This document shows, one piece after another, positions 1 through 8,951 of a DNA stretch of 64,000 nt. A program made the position numbers and the translations under genes. The notes beneath the pieces are model-generated. The model was given only the letters and a program-made list of their open reading frames with translations. It was not told the origin of the DNA and made no database searches. Location of the stretch: positions 1,116,001-1,180,000 of the forward strand of contig CANMWG010000001.1 of NCBI GenBank assembly GCA_947501555.1, in the 5' to 3' direction. Numbering within the stretch: the stretch's first letter is position 1; the number at the start of each line of letters is the position of its first letter. This DNA comes from an uncultured Paracoccaceae bacterium (GTDB taxonomy: Bacteria > Pseudomonadota > Alphaproteobacteria > Rhodobacterales > Rhodobacteraceae).

Positions 1-1
1 A

Positions 2-1249
2 ACGGCGGCTGATTGGCTTGTGGCCGACCTGCAGTCCATCGGGTTTGAAGCCTCCAAGCGTGCGACACCGGGGCATCCCATGGTCGTGGCACATACAGGG
101 GGCGACGGGCCGCATATCCTATTCTACGGTCACTACGACGTGCAACCGGTTGATCCACTGAACCTCTGGGACCGCGACCCGTTTGATCCACAAATCGAAG
201 ATACCGCAAACGGCAAAGTCATCCGGGGCCGCGGCTCATCCGACGACAAAGGCCAGTTGATGACCTTTGTTGAGGCCTGCCGGGCCTGGAAAACCGAACA
301 TGGGTCCCTGCCCGCCAACATCACGATCTTTTTCGAAGGGGAAGAGGAATCAGGCTCGCCCTCCCTCACCCCCTTCATGGAAGAAAACCGGGACGAACTC
401 ACCGCCGACATCGCACTGATCTGCGACACCGGGCTCTACGGCGACAGCACGCCCGCGATCATCACGCAACTGCGCGGATTGCTGGGCGAAGAACTCACCA
501 TCACCGGCCCGAACAAAGACCTGCATTCCGGCATGTACGGCGGGTTGGCCATGAACCCCGCACGCGTACTGGCACGCGTCATCGCCGCCCTGCACGACGA
601 CGACGGGCGGATCACCGTACCTGGGTTCTATGACGGGGTGCCCGAGCTTTCCAACGAACTGGCCGCCGCCTGGGACGACCTGAAATTCGACGAAAAACAT
701 TTCTTGGGCGAAGTCGGACTTTCTGAACCTGCAGGCGAGCGGGGACGGCGCCCTCTGGAAATGATCTGGTCACGGCCCACCTGCGAAGTGAACGGGATGT
801 GGTCCGGCTACACCGGCGACGGGTTCAAAACCGTGCTGCCATCCGAGGCCTCCGCCAAAATCAGCTTCCGGCTGGTCGGCACACAAGACCCGCTGAAAAT
901 CCGAGAGGCTTTCCGCAAAATGGTACAAGACATGCTGCCCGCCGACTGCACCGTCAGCTTCAGCGATCACGGGGCCAGCGCGGCCGGACAAATGACCACC
1001 ACGCACCCGGCCTTCGACCAAGCACGCAAAGCACTGTCAGACGAATGGCCCAACGCAGCGGCCTACGTAGGCTGCGGCGGATCCATCCCCATCGCCGGGC
1101 ACTTCAAAGACATTCTGGACATGGACGCCATGCTGATCGGCTTCGGGAAAGACGATGACCAGATTCACTCGCCAAACGAAAAATACGACCTGTCATCGTT
1201 CCACAAAGGAATCAGAAGCTGGGCACGTATTCTGGATGCGATGACCTAA
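2..1249 (+). CDS. M20 family metallopeptidase (dipeptidase), 5'-truncated
   Basis: Zinc-dependent exopeptidase of the M20/ArgE-DapE type, most like cytoplasmic dipeptidases. The frame is open from base 2, so the N-terminus lies outside the window; the GTG at 20 is only an internal Val. The metal site is visible: GHYDVQ near the start, RGSSDDKGQ, then EGEEESGS with the general-base and metal Glu residues. The Gly-rich dimerisation (lid) domain follows in the middle (LHSGMYGG). A late His in DDDQIHSPNEK fits the last metal ligand. About 415 residues are present of a usual 450-470. The gene ends at a TAA followed by a strong hairpin. Substrate cannot be told from sequence. Confidence 0.93.
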   Translation, partial: TAADWLVADLQSIGFEASKRATPGHPMVVAHTGGDGPHILFYGHYDVQPVDPLNLWDRDPFDPQIEDTANGKVIRGRGSSDDKGQLMTFVEACRAWKTEHGSLPANITIFFEGEEESGSPSLTPFMEENRDELTADIALICDTGLYGDSTPAIITQLRGLLGEELTITGPNKDLHSGMYGGLAMNPARVLARVIAALHDDDGRITVPGFYDGVPELSNELAAAWDDLKFDEKHFLGEVGLSEPAGERGRRPLEMIWSRPTCEVNGMWSGYTGDGFKTVLPSEASAKISFRLVGTQDPLKIREAFRKMVQDMLPADCTVSFSDHGASAAGQMTTTHPAFDQARKALSDEWPNAAAYVGCGGSIPIAGHFKDILDMDAMLIGFGKDDDQIHSPNEKYDLSSFHKGIRSWARILDAMT

Positions 1250-1264
1250 GCGCGTCAGCTAAGG

Positions 1265-1295
1265 CGTTCGGGCGCATCTGAAACGCGCCCGAACG
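1265..1295. terminator. Bidirectional hairpin between convergent genes
   Basis: Perfect 11-bp stem (CGTTCGGGCGC at 1265-1275 and its complement at 1285-1295) with a 9-nt loop. It lies between the M20 peptidase stop at 1249 and the stop of the convergent gene at 1301. The T-run is short, so termination strength is uncertain. Confidence 0.7.
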
Positions 1296-1300
1296 TTAAG

Positions 1301-2113
1301 CTACGCTGGGGCGCTCAAATCTCTTGAAAACAAGATCATATCATCGGTTGATCTAAACAATGAGGCAACCGTCAGATCCATATGCTTGAGGATGCGGTCA
1401 ATACCCCGATTGTCCAGCAACGTAGCCTCTGTCACACCCGTGTATAAGTCATCCGGCTCATACGAGCTCTTCTCGCAATCCGAGATGCCTTCCCACCATG
1501 CCTGCTGCGGATCCCCATTTGGATGGGTGCAATGACACAGAACACGCCGTTCGTTCATACCATCGCGGTAAACGTGAAAATCATAGCGCAACTCTTTGGC
1601 CTGTGTCCCTGAACGTCGAAAATACAAGACATCCGTCTGCGGCAACGACATGCTCAGATCAAAACCCATCATGCTCATCCCGGTGCCGTGTTCATAATGT
1701 TCCACCAACACCCAGTTGGTGTTGAGCACCTGACGTAACCTTATGTCATCCTTCATGTCGAAGCCCGACGATTGTGCTTGCGGACCAAAACTGGGGGTGT
1801 AGGCCGACGTCATCAACATGGGCGCCGACGCCGCCTGACCACGACTGACGTTGTAGCTTGGCAACGGGTCGTCGGACAAAGGCATGTCAACCTCCATATC
1901 CGCGGCACGAGCCATCGCTTTACCGAGTGGCGTCATCTTCAATAGGTATCCGACCAGCCCCTTTGGCTTCCAAGGCTCTGCTACAGAACTGGCGTCCAGA
2001 TTTGCATCTCCTGAAGTGCTTTTTTCAACAGCGTCAACAACCGCATCGAGAGGGGCTTGAACCAAAGTGAAATCTTGATAGCCAAAATCTTGATTTAAAT
2101 CTGTCTTCGTCAA
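1301..2113 (-). CDS. Hypothetical protein, 270 aa
   Basis: I do not recognise the family. The start is a TTG at 2113, chosen because AGGAG lies 7 nt upstream of it; no ATG is nearby. The protein is soluble, without signal peptide or clear membrane segment. It has a low-complexity N-terminal third (about residues 1-110) and a better structured C-terminal part with aromatic stretches (WVLVEHYEHG, AWWEGISDCE). Three Cys residues sit in the C-terminal half (VLCHCTH and SDCEK). It is convergent with the peptidase gene and separated from tRNA-Asp by about 160 bp in which I see nothing. Confidence 0.7.
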   Translation of the reverse strand: MTKTDLNQDFGYQDFTLVQAPLDAVVDAVEKSTSGDANLDASSVAEPWKPKGLVGYLLKMTPLGKAMARAADMEVDMPLSDDPLPSYNVSRGQAASAPMLMTSAYTPSFGPQAQSSGFDMKDDIRLRQVLNTNWVLVEHYEHGTGMSMMGFDLSMSLPQTDVLYFRRSGTQAKELRYDFHVYRDGMNERRVLCHCTHPNGDPQQAWWEGISDCEKSSYEPDDLYTGVTEATLLDNRGIDRILKHMDLTVASLFRSTDDMILFSRDLSAPA

Positions 2114-2270
2114 ACGTGTTCTCCTAACCCGACTGGTATATAGCGCCCATTTTCCATGTCAAAGCCCATGGGTTGTACAGGCTTCTTGCGACACAACGCA
2201 AAGCGATAAAATAACAGCAGTACACCGGCAACATGAACGCATGCGGCAATTTTTAGACGATTTGAAGAAG

Positions 2271-2347
2271 TGGCGCGGTTGACGGGGCTCGAACCCGCGA
2301 CCCCCGGCGTGACAGGCCGGTACTCTAACCAGCTGAGCTACAACCGC
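2271..2347 (-). tRNA. tRNA-Asp (GTC)
   Basis: 77 nt including an encoded CCA. Acceptor stem GCGGTTG/CAACCGC with discriminator G. The anticodon stem CCGGC/GCCGG encloses loop CTGTCAC, giving anticodon GTC. The T-arm has GTTCGAG. The sequence is identical to the second copy at 2617-2693. Confidence 0.97.
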
Positions 2348-2485
2348 GCGTGAGGGGCGGGATAATCCGGGATGCAGGGGGCGTCAACGGAAAACCTGCA
2401 TTCGGGGCGAACTTTCCGCCAGGATGCGGCCGCTTATCGCGCTATGCAACGCACGCAGCATGCACCGGGTCAATCTTGACGGCCT

Positions 2486-2516
2486 GTACTTACGGGTTCT
2501 GTACGCAATCTGTACG
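2486..2516. repeat. Dispersed 31-bp TGTAC/ACGGGTTCT element, copy 1
   Basis: The 31 bases around ACGGGTTCTGTACGC match a second copy at 56395-56425 with five differences. This copy lies in the 269-bp gap between the two tRNA-Asp genes, where no gene is evident. The flanks contain further TGTACG words. Function unknown. Confidence 0.5.
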
Positions 2517-2616
2517 GCGACCGTATGGGCCAAACCCCGCAAAATAAGCCTGTTTACCACCATTTTGGCAAAAACGACGACTCGGTTGTAAAACGATTTG
2601 GATTTTAGGGAAGAAG

Positions 2617-2693
2617 TGGCGCGGTTGACGGGGCTCGAACCCGCGACCCCCGGCGTGACAGGCCGGTACTCTAACCAGCTGAGCTACAACCGC
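2617..2693 (-). tRNA. tRNA-Asp (GTC), second copy
   Basis: 77 nt, identical to the gene at 2271-2347 including encoded CCA. Only a few bases past the 3' end (GAAGAAG on the plus strand) are also shared, so the duplicated unit is little more than the tRNA itself. Confidence 0.97.
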
Positions 2694-2729
2694 GCATCTT
2701 CAGTCAGGCAAGCCTGAACTAACGCGCTT

Positions 2730-2745
2730 CTAAGTCGCGACTTAG
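2730..2745. repeat. 16-bp perfect palindrome between tRNA genes
   Basis: CTAAGTCGCGACTTAG lies between tRNA-Val and tRNA-Asp. Next to it is a second small stem, CAGGC-aa-GCCTG at 2705-2716. These may be processing or termination stems in a shared tRNA transcript. The rest of the 216-bp gap shows nothing recognisable. Confidence 0.4.
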
Positions 2746-2909
2746 GACAGGTCAAGCGATATGCGGCGGAAATTGGGGGGTGTGGGTGAATAATCTCAAT
2801 GCCTGTGTCGCCACCCTGCCCCTGCATCGGTCCATTGCGACATCATGGCGTGCTAGATCAATCACTTAGATGGCCAATATGAACCTGCTTGGCGCGCATT
2901 CTGTGGGAA

Positions 2910-2985
2910 TGGTGGGTGATGAGAGGCTCGAACTCCCGACATCTTCCGTGTAAAGGAAGCGCTCTACCAACTGAGCTAATCACCC
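2910..2985 (-). tRNA. tRNA-Val (TAC)
   Basis: 76 nt including encoded CCA. Acceptor stem GGGTGAT/ATCACCC with discriminator A. The anticodon stem CTTCC/GGAAG encloses TTTACAC, anticodon TAC. It lies in the same orientation as the tRNA-Asp genes and downstream of lon and HU, probably one transcriptional neighbourhood. Confidence 0.97.
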
Positions 2986-3027
2986 GATGAGCGGTCGTTT
3001 AGACCAGCTGCGCGCACAGTGCAAGCC

Positions 3028-3609
3028 TCATTCTAACAAGGTTTGCACACCATTTTTCAAATGATAAATACAACCCTGCCCGCCATGCACAGTTGTGACC
3101 GCATGGGCCCCCTCGCCGATCACAATGGATCGGATCATCCGACTGGTGATTCCATGGGTGACAAGCACCGCCGGACCGTCCAAATCATCCAGAAACGCGC
3201 GACATCGAACCTCAAGCCTTTCGAAACCCTCGCCATTTGGCGCAGCCTCGTAATGGGACATAAAAGGGTCTTTGCCTTCGATCTTCGGCAACTCATGACG
3301 CAGCCGGCCCGACCAATCGCCCACGCCGATTTCACGCAACCGATCATCGGTCCGGATATGGTCGGCTATGCGCGCCAGTGCGATCCCACCGGTCTGAAAC
3401 GCACGGCCCTGAGGGCTGCAAATGAAGGAAAAACCTGTCAGATCACAGTGTCTGAGGATTTCACCCTGATGGGCTGCGTCCATCTCACCTTTGTTGGTGA
3501 GCGGCGAGTTGAGCCCGCCTTGCATGCGGTTTTCTGCATTCCATTCGGTTTCGCCGTGGCGCAGGATATAGAGTTCTGGATAAGGCAAATTCGACCTCTT
3601 TGAGGGCAC
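3028..3609 (-). CDS. Histidine phosphatase family protein
   Basis: Phosphoglycerate-mutase-like (branch 2) phosphatase. The N-terminal LRHGETEWN holds the phospho-accepting His in the RHG signature at about residue 17. The second catalytic His lies in VLVTHGITSRMI, and a conserved acid in REIGVGDWSGR. At 193 aa it has the usual length. The start is GTG; no strong ribosome site precedes it and no nearby in-frame ATG keeps the RHG motif. It could be a small-molecule phosphatase of the GpmB/CobC type. Substrate unknown. Confidence 0.88.
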   Translation of the reverse strand: MPSKRSNLPYPELYILRHGETEWNAENRMQGGLNSPLTNKGEMDAAHQGEILRHCDLTGFSFICSPQGRAFQTGGIALARIADHIRTDDRLREIGVGDWSGRLRHELPKIEGKDPFMSHYEAAPNGEGFERLEVRCRAFLDDLDGPAVLVTHGITSRMIRSIVIGEGAHAVTTVHGGQGCIYHLKNGVQTLLE

Positions 3610-3657
3610 ATGATTGATGCCCCGGGTACTGGTAGCAATAAAAGGGTTGTGCGGTTT

Positions 3658-3984
3658 TTACGCTTCAGAATCAGGCGGCGCGGAAGGCGCTAGTGCGGCC
3701 GTTTTCATCGTGCGCAGCTTCAGCGTCAGGACATGTGCTCCTGCATCCAAAGGTTTGGATTTGATAACGCGCAGTTTACCCATTGGGGGCAAATTCACTT
3801 CATCGCCGCGCACCAAAGCCTCGGCGATGACGGCCAATGCGGCCTCAGCCGCTGGTTTGACATCGCGTTTTTTCAGGTTGGTGCGCGCCACCACGGCATC
3901 AAGAAACTCTGGCTTCTTCATCATTGCGACGATGGTCTCTTCGACGGGATCAGGTGGAGTTTGTTTTGTTGTTTTACGTGCCAT
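3658..3984 (-). CDS. HU-family DNA-binding protein
   Basis: Histone-like protein of the HU/IHF fold, 108 aa. The N-terminal helical region (FLDAVVARTNLKKRDVKPAAEAALAVI) and the following beta segment GDEVNLPPMGKLRV match the family core. The DNA-binding arm is short and atypical, followed by an Ala/Pro-rich tail. The tail and the weak arm set it apart from canonical 90-residue HU. It follows lon in the same direction, like hupB after lon in enterobacteria. A hairpin (4083-4112) separates the two, so it may have its own promoter. Confidence 0.8.
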   Translation of the reverse strand: MARKTTKQTPPDPVEETIVAMMKKPEFLDAVVARTNLKKRDVKPAAEAALAVIAEALVRGDEVNLPPMGKLRVIKSKPLDAGAHVLTLKLRTMKTAALAPSAPPDSEA

Positions 3985-4082
3985 GTGCTGCCCTTATTTT
4001 TCTCGGCTGACTGTAACAGCTTTCCCCTTGAATGCCACCTATGAAGGGCGGCGGGTTAAAACCCACCTCACGCAATAACACG

Positions 4083-4112
4083 AAAGGCGCGCCTGTTGCC
4101 GGGCGCGCCTTT
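4083..4112 (-). terminator. Terminator after lon
   Basis: 11-bp perfect stem AAAGGCGCGCC/GGCGCGCCTTT with an 8-nt loop, about 25 bp beyond the lon stop. A-rich and T-rich ends on both sides allow action on either strand. Confidence 0.75.
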
Positions 4113-4137
4113 CCAAATTTACAGGGCTCCAAAAGGA

Positions 4138-6546
4138 TCAGTGCGGGCGCACGCCTTCTGCCGCGTTTTGCGCCTTGAGCGTCGCTGCGGCGGCGGCCTC
4201 TTCGGCGGCCTCATCCCATTCAATGGCCTCGGGCTTGCTGACCAGCGCATGTTCCAACACTTCCGAGACATGTTTGACCGGAATGATCGTCAGACCTTCC
4301 TTCACGTTGTCTGGGATCTCTGGCAGGTCTTTGGCATTATCCTGCGGGATCAGAACCGTTGTGATACCACCGCGCAAAGCGGCCAGCAGCTTCTCTTTCA
4401 ATCCACCAATGGGCATCGCATTGCCGCGCAATGACACCTCGCCCGTCATGGCGATATCCTTGCGTACGGGAATACCCGTCAGCACCGAAACGATGGATGT
4501 GACCATCGCCAAACCAGCGCTTGGTCCGTCCTTGGGTGTGGCCCCATCGGGGACGTGCACGTGGATATCGATCACGTCAAACTTGGGTGGTTTCACCCCA
4601 ATTTCGGGTGCTATCGACCGCACATAGCTAGAGGCCGCATCGATGGATTCCTTCATCACGTCGCCCAGCTTACCAGTGGTCTTCATCCGGCCCTTGCCCG
4701 GCAGGCGAAGCGCTTCGATATTCAACAGCTCACCGCCCACGGATGTCCAGGCCAGACCTGTGACAACACCCACCTGATCCTCTTCCTCGGCCAAGCCAAA
4801 GCGGTGCTTTTCGACACCTAGGAAATCATCAAGGTTGCCTGCATTCACTGCAATCACGTCAGCCTCTTTCTTGACAATCATCGTGACGGCCTTGCGCGCG
4901 ACCTTGGCCAATTCGCGTTCCATATTCCGCACACCCGCTTCACGCGTGTAGACCCGTACCATCGCCAGCAATGCGTCATCGGCGACCGAGAATTCTTTCT
5001 CTTTCAGCCCATGGTTTTTCATGACCTTCGGCAACAAGTGTTGTTTGGCGATCTCAACCTTTTCGTCTTCGGTATAGCCTGACAGCGAAATGATCTCCAT
5101 CCGGTCCAGCAGCGGGCCAGGCATATTATACGAGTTCGCAGTGGTCAGGAACATCACGTTCGACAGGTCGTATTCGACCTCAAGGTAGTGATCGACGAAG
5201 GTTGCATTCTGTTCCGGATCAAGCACTTCCAACATCGCCGACGCCGGATCACCCCGGAAGTCCTGACCCATCTTGTCAATCTCATCGAGCAGGATCAGCG
5301 GGTTGGTTGTCTTGGCCTTCTTCAGCGCCTGAATGATCTTACCGGGCATGGAGCCGATATAGGTCCGACGGTGCCCGCGAATTTCGCTCTCATCGCGCAC
5401 GCCACCCAGCGAGATGCGAATAAACTCGCGCCCCGTCGCCTTGGCGACAGATTTTCCAAGCGATGTTTTACCAACGCCGGGAGGGCCGACCAAACACATG
5501 ATCGGGCCTTTCAGCTTGGCAGAGCGCTGTTGCACGGCCAAATATTCAACGATGCGTTCTTTGACTTTCTCAAGCCCGTAGTGGTCATTATCCAACACTG
5601 CCTGCGCCTTATGCAGGTCCTTTTTGGTGCGCGATTTCACGCCCCATGGCACGCCCAACACCCAATCAAGATAGTTGCGCACAACCGTCGCCTCAGCGGA
5701 CATTGGTGACATGTTCTTAAGCTTTTTCAGCTCCGCATCGACCTTCTCGCGGGCCTCTTTGGACAGTTTGGTTTCGGCGATCTTCGCCTCAAGCTCGTCA
5801 ACTTCGTTCTGGCCCTCGTCGCCGTCGCCCAATTCCTTTTGAATGGCCTTCATCTGCTCATTCAAATAATATTCGCGTTGGGTGCGCTCCATCTGGGTTT
5901 TGACGCGGGTTTTGATCTTTTTCTCAACCTGCAGCACGGACATCTCACCCTGCATCAAGCCAAAGACTTTTTCCAACCGTTCGGACACCGAGAGCGTCTC
6001 AAGCAGCAACTGCTTTTGATCAACTTCAATGCCCAGATGACCGGCCACAAGGTCCGCCAGTTTCGCAGGCTCAGTGGCATCGCCAACGGCAGCCATCGCC
6101 TCTTCGGGGATATTCTTTTTGATCTTGGCATAACGCTCAAACTCGGCCGAGACGTTGCGCACAAGCGCTTCAACCTCAGCAGGCTCACCGGGCATTTCGG
6201 TCAGATATTCGGCGGAAGCCTCAAAAAAGTTCTCATTCTCAACAAAACCCGTGATGCGCACACGGCCGCGACCTTCGACCAGCACCTTGACGGTGCCATC
6301 GGGCAATTTCAGCAGTTGCAGCACGTTGGCCAGCACGCCAGCCTTATAGATACCCTCTTCATCGGGGTCGTCCTCGCCGGGGTCAATTTGGCTGGACAGC
6401 AAAATCTGCTTGTCGTCCTGCATCACCTCTTCGAGGGCGCGGACCGATTTTTCCCGGCCCACAAACAGCGGCACGATCATATGCGGAAATACCACAATAT
6501 CGCGCAGCGGCAGGACGGGGTAAGATGAACTCAATGGTTCTTGCAT
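4138..6546 (-). CDS. lon: ATP-dependent protease Lon
   Basis: Cytoplasmic AAA+ serine protease that degrades damaged and regulatory proteins. Order of parts: N-terminal substrate-binding domain (VLPLRDIVVFPHMIVPL at the start), Walker A GPPGVGKT at about residue 354, Walker B LILLDEIDKM, then the protease domain with catalytic Ser676 in KDGPSAG and the partner Lys in GGLKEKLLAAL. With 802 residues it has normal length. I place the start at the ATG at 6546, which has AAGGAAACGAGC before it. A TTG 21 bp upstream would add seven residues and has no ribosome site of its own. A sigma32-like promoter lies about 75 bp upstream. Confidence 0.98.
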   Translation of the reverse strand: MQEPLSSSYPVLPLRDIVVFPHMIVPLFVGREKSVRALEEVMQDDKQILLSSQIDPGEDDPDEEGIYKAGVLANVLQLLKLPDGTVKVLVEGRGRVRITGFVENENFFEASAEYLTEMPGEPAEVEALVRNVSAEFERYAKIKKNIPEEAMAAVGDATEPAKLADLVAGHLGIEVDQKQLLLETLSVSERLEKVFGLMQGEMSVLQVEKKIKTRVKTQMERTQREYYLNEQMKAIQKELGDGDEGQNEVDELEAKIAETKLSKEAREKVDAELKKLKNMSPMSAEATVVRNYLDWVLGVPWGVKSRTKKDLHKAQAVLDNDHYGLEKVKERIVEYLAVQQRSAKLKGPIMCLVGPPGVGKTSLGKSVAKATGREFIRISLGGVRDESEIRGHRRTYIGSMPGKIIQALKKAKTTNPLILLDEIDKMGQDFRGDPASAMLEVLDPEQNATFVDHYLEVEYDLSNVMFLTTANSYNMPGPLLDRMEIISLSGYTEDEKVEIAKQHLLPKVMKNHGLKEKEFSVADDALLAMVRVYTREAGVRNMERELAKVARKAVTMIVKKEADVIAVNAGNLDDFLGVEKHRFGLAEEEDQVGVVTGLAWTSVGGELLNIEALRLPGKGRMKTTGKLGDVMKESIDAASSYVRSIAPEIGVKPPKFDVIDIHVHVPDGATPKDGPSAGLAMVTSIVSVLTGIPVRKDIAMTGEVSLRGNAMPIGGLKEKLLAALRGGITTVLIPQDNAKDLPEIPDNVKEGLTIIPVKHVSEVLEHALVSKPEAIEWDEAAEEAAAAATLKAQNAAEGVRPH

Positions 6547-6621
6547 GCTCGTTTCCTTTTTTGGCAAGACGCACCCGTCCCGCTATAGCGGCAACATGGG
6601 GCGTCTCCTCTCGGCATCAAT

Positions 6622-6650
6622 ATGTGGGGTCAGCTCTTAACTGTTTCAAG
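6622..6650 (-). promoter_or_regulatory. Heat-shock (sigma32/RpoH) promoter of lon
   Basis: Read on the minus strand: CTTGAAA (6650-6644), 14 bp, then CCCCACAT (6629-6622). This matches the sigma32 consensus CTTGAA-N13-17-CCCCAT closely, about 76 bp before the lon ATG. The rest of the interval 6651-6824 shows no gene. Confidence 0.7.
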
Positions 6651-6824
6651 CAGACATTTTGTGGTTTCGCAGAAGAGTGCCTGTATGCGTGGACAGCTGC
6701 AAGCAGACAACCATGAATTACTTAATGTTTTGACCCAAAATAGATGCCAACTGGGTAAAATTATATCTCTCTGAGCGAGACTACCACAACAAAGCGGCGT
6801 CTTTGCAGCAAATCAGCGACTCAT

Positions 6825-7733
6825 CTATGACACTTGCAGGAGCATCCAATCACAAATCGCGGCCCCAACGCGCTCATCCATCGGCTGCGTTAATTGCCTT
6901 GGATAATCGAGAAACCCATCCACCGTTGTCGCCCGCAAAAGATGTGACAGATCGGCCAAAGACACCAAACTGGCATTGGGATTATAGCCCGCAATCACGG
7001 CCCCATCGCCCGGCGGGCACTGACAATCGCGTTCGGCGGCAACAACCAATGTGGAGCGCTTATTGTCTTGATGAAGCGAGTCGACATCCGAAGTGATAAA
7101 ATCACGCATCCAACCGGCTGACACTTTACGGCCAGCAATCCGCATATCAGGGCGATCACTGACCAAAACCCGCGCAATCATACGCTCTTGCACCTTTTCT
7201 GGCCCACCCATGACCCGGGTGAGACCGCGTGCGACCATGCCCTTCAGCCCCGTCATTTGATCCACAATGGCTTGGCCTTGGGCCGCCTGCCATCGCAAGA
7301 TATCCGCGCCCGGCATGACATAGGGGCAAAGCAGGATCAGGCCGTGAACCGGGGCCTGCGCTGCTGCGGCTGCGGCGATCGCCGTTCCTTCGGAATGGCC
7401 GCAAAGATAGATCGGCCCAAGCCCGCGCGCCGCAATATCCGCAATCACGGCCACCAGATCTGCAATCAAATCAGACTGCCGGACCTTCAGAAAATCCCCC
7501 GAGGACGCGCCAACACCCCGTTTATCATAGCGAAACGACGCGATCCCGATTTGCGCAAGTCCACCGGCCAAAACATTGAAGACATTCAGTTTTGCCTTTT
7601 CAGAGTTTTCATCCCGATCCTGTGGACCAGACCCATGCACAAAGATCACAACAGCCTTGTGGGCGTCAGGCACACATAACGTCCCGGCAAGCGTGACCCC
7701 ATTTGCGGCGATTGTGATCTGGGTCTCGGTCAC
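6825..7733 (-). CDS. Alpha/beta hydrolase
   Basis: Serine hydrolase of the alpha/beta fold, 302 aa. An oxyanion-hole segment ([15 protein letters not shown]) precedes [11 protein letters not shown] and the nucleophile elbow GHSEG. A late Asp/His pair is plausible (LADLSHLLR). There is no signal peptide, so it should be cytoplasmic. The GTG start overlaps the tgt stop by 4 bp (GTGA), which implies translational coupling to tgt. Esterase or peptidase activity is likely; the substrate is unknown. Confidence 0.85.
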   Translation of the reverse strand: MTETQITIAANGVTLAGTLCVPDAHKAVVIFVHGSGPQDRDENSEKAKLNVFNVLAGGLAQIGIASFRYDKRGVGASSGDFLKVRQSDLIADLVAVIADIAARGLGPIYLCGHSEGTAIAAAAAAQAPVHGLILLCPYVMPGADILRWQAAQGQAIVDQMTGLKGMVARGLTRVMGGPEKVQERMIARVLVSDRPDMRIAGRKVSAGWMRDFITSDVDSLHQDNKRSTLVVAAERDCQCPPGDGAVIAGYNPNASLVSLADLSHLLRATTVDGFLDYPRQLTQPMDERVGAAICDWMLLQVS

Positions 7734-8860
7734 AGCGGTTCCACATCCCCCTGTGCGCGACCTGCATGAAACGCCGCCTCCCAGGCCTCAAACGTACCGG
7801 TTGCAATCGCGTCGCGCATGCCCTGCATCAGATCCTGGAAATAATGGAGGTTGTGCCAGGTCAGCAGCATGCCGCTGATCATCTCTTGCGCTCGGAACAC
7901 GTGATGCAGATAGGCGCGTGAATATTTGGTGCAGGCGGGACATTTGCAATCCGCATCCAAGGGACGCCGATCATCCGCATGACGGGCGTTTTTGATGTTC
8001 AGCACACCGCGCCGGGTAAACACCTGGCCTGTGCGGCCTGACCGACTGGGCAGCACGCAATCCATCATATCAATGCCTCGCTTCACCGCGCCCACGATAT
8101 CATCCGGCTTGCCCACGCCCATCAGATAGCGGGGTTTGTCCGCTGGCAACTGATCCGGGGCGAAATCCAGCACGCCAAACATGGCCTCCTGCCCTTCGCC
8201 CACAGCGAGACCGCCCACGGCGTAGCCATCAAATTCAATAGCGCGCAAGGCTTCGGCACTCTGGGCACGCAAATCTTGCTCAAGCCCGCCCTGCTGAATA
8301 CCAAAAAGCGCATGGCCAGGCCTGTCACCAAAGGCATCACGGGATCGCTGGGCCCACCGCATGGACAGCTCCATACTTTGCGTGATCCGCTTGCGGTCCG
8401 CAGGCAGCGCGGGGCATTCGTCAAAACACATGACGATATCCGAGCCAAGCAGCTTTTGGATTTCCATCGATCGCTCAGGGGTCAGGTGATGCTTTGAGCC
8501 ATCGATATGGGATTTAAAGGTCACCCCTTCCTCGGTCAGCTTGCGCAGATCCGACAGGCTCATCACCTGAAATCCACCACTATCGGTCAGGATCGGTTTA
8601 TCCCAATTCATGAACTTATGCAGGCCACCTAATGCATCAATGCGCTCGGCCGTCGGGCGGAGCATCAGATGGTAGGTATTGCCCAACAAGATATCGGCGC
8701 CAGTGGCCGCCACACTCTCAGGCATCATCGCCTTGACGGTGGCCGCTGTGCCCACGGGCATGAACGCAGGCGTGCGAATGTCACCGCGCGGCGTGCTGAT
8801 CACACCCGTGCGGGCTTTGCCATCTGTTGCGTTCAGGGCGAATGAAAAACGGTTGGTCAT
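7730..8860 (-). CDS. tgt: Queuine tRNA-ribosyltransferase
   Basis: Exchanges guanine at position 34 of GUN-anticodon tRNAs for the queuosine precursor preQ1. The [11 protein letters not shown] signature carries a catalytic Asp near residue 95. GGLAVGEG and the second Asp region (DCVLPSR) follow. The zinc site CKCPAC...H is near residue 315. At 376 aa it is of normal length. AGGATGATCCC before the ATG is a good ribosome site. The two tRNA-Asp(GTC) genes in this window encode substrates of this enzyme. It is divergent from the MFS gene at 8952 with a 91-bp gap. Confidence 0.97.
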   Translation of the reverse strand: MTNRFSFALNATDGKARTGVISTPRGDIRTPAFMPVGTAATVKAMMPESVAATGADILLGNTYHLMLRPTAERIDALGGLHKFMNWDKPILTDSGGFQVMSLSDLRKLTEEGVTFKSHIDGSKHHLTPERSMEIQKLLGSDIVMCFDECPALPADRKRITQSMELSMRWAQRSRDAFGDRPGHALFGIQQGGLEQDLRAQSAEALRAIEFDGYAVGGLAVGEGQEAMFGVLDFAPDQLPADKPRYLMGVGKPDDIVGAVKRGIDMMDCVLPSRSGRTGQVFTRRGVLNIKNARHADDRRPLDADCKCPACTKYSRAYLHHVFRAQEMISGMLLTWHNLHYFQDLMQGMRDAIATGTFEAWEAAFHAGRAQGDVEPL

Positions 8861-8951
8861 GGGATCATCCTAAAGGTTCTGCGCGATATGGCTCAAGCAT
8901 TGGCAATTGAAAAGCCTTTCGGTCGGCGGATGCCACACATAAGGTCGGGGC

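Noticed and set aside
2348..2616. 65-aa frame between the tRNA-Asp genes
   Set aside because: Begins inside the tRNA flank and has no protein-like features; the interval instead holds a dispersed element.
3043..3603. 186-aa plus-strand frame opposite the histidine phosphatase gene
   Set aside because: Exactly antisense to a gene with an intact RHG motif; composition is that of a reverse-strand shadow.
4053..4064. GGGTTAAAACCC near the HU promoter as a full member of the GATGGGTT palindrome family
   Set aside because: Only 5 bp of perfect stem and mismatched flanks; noted as a degenerate copy at most.
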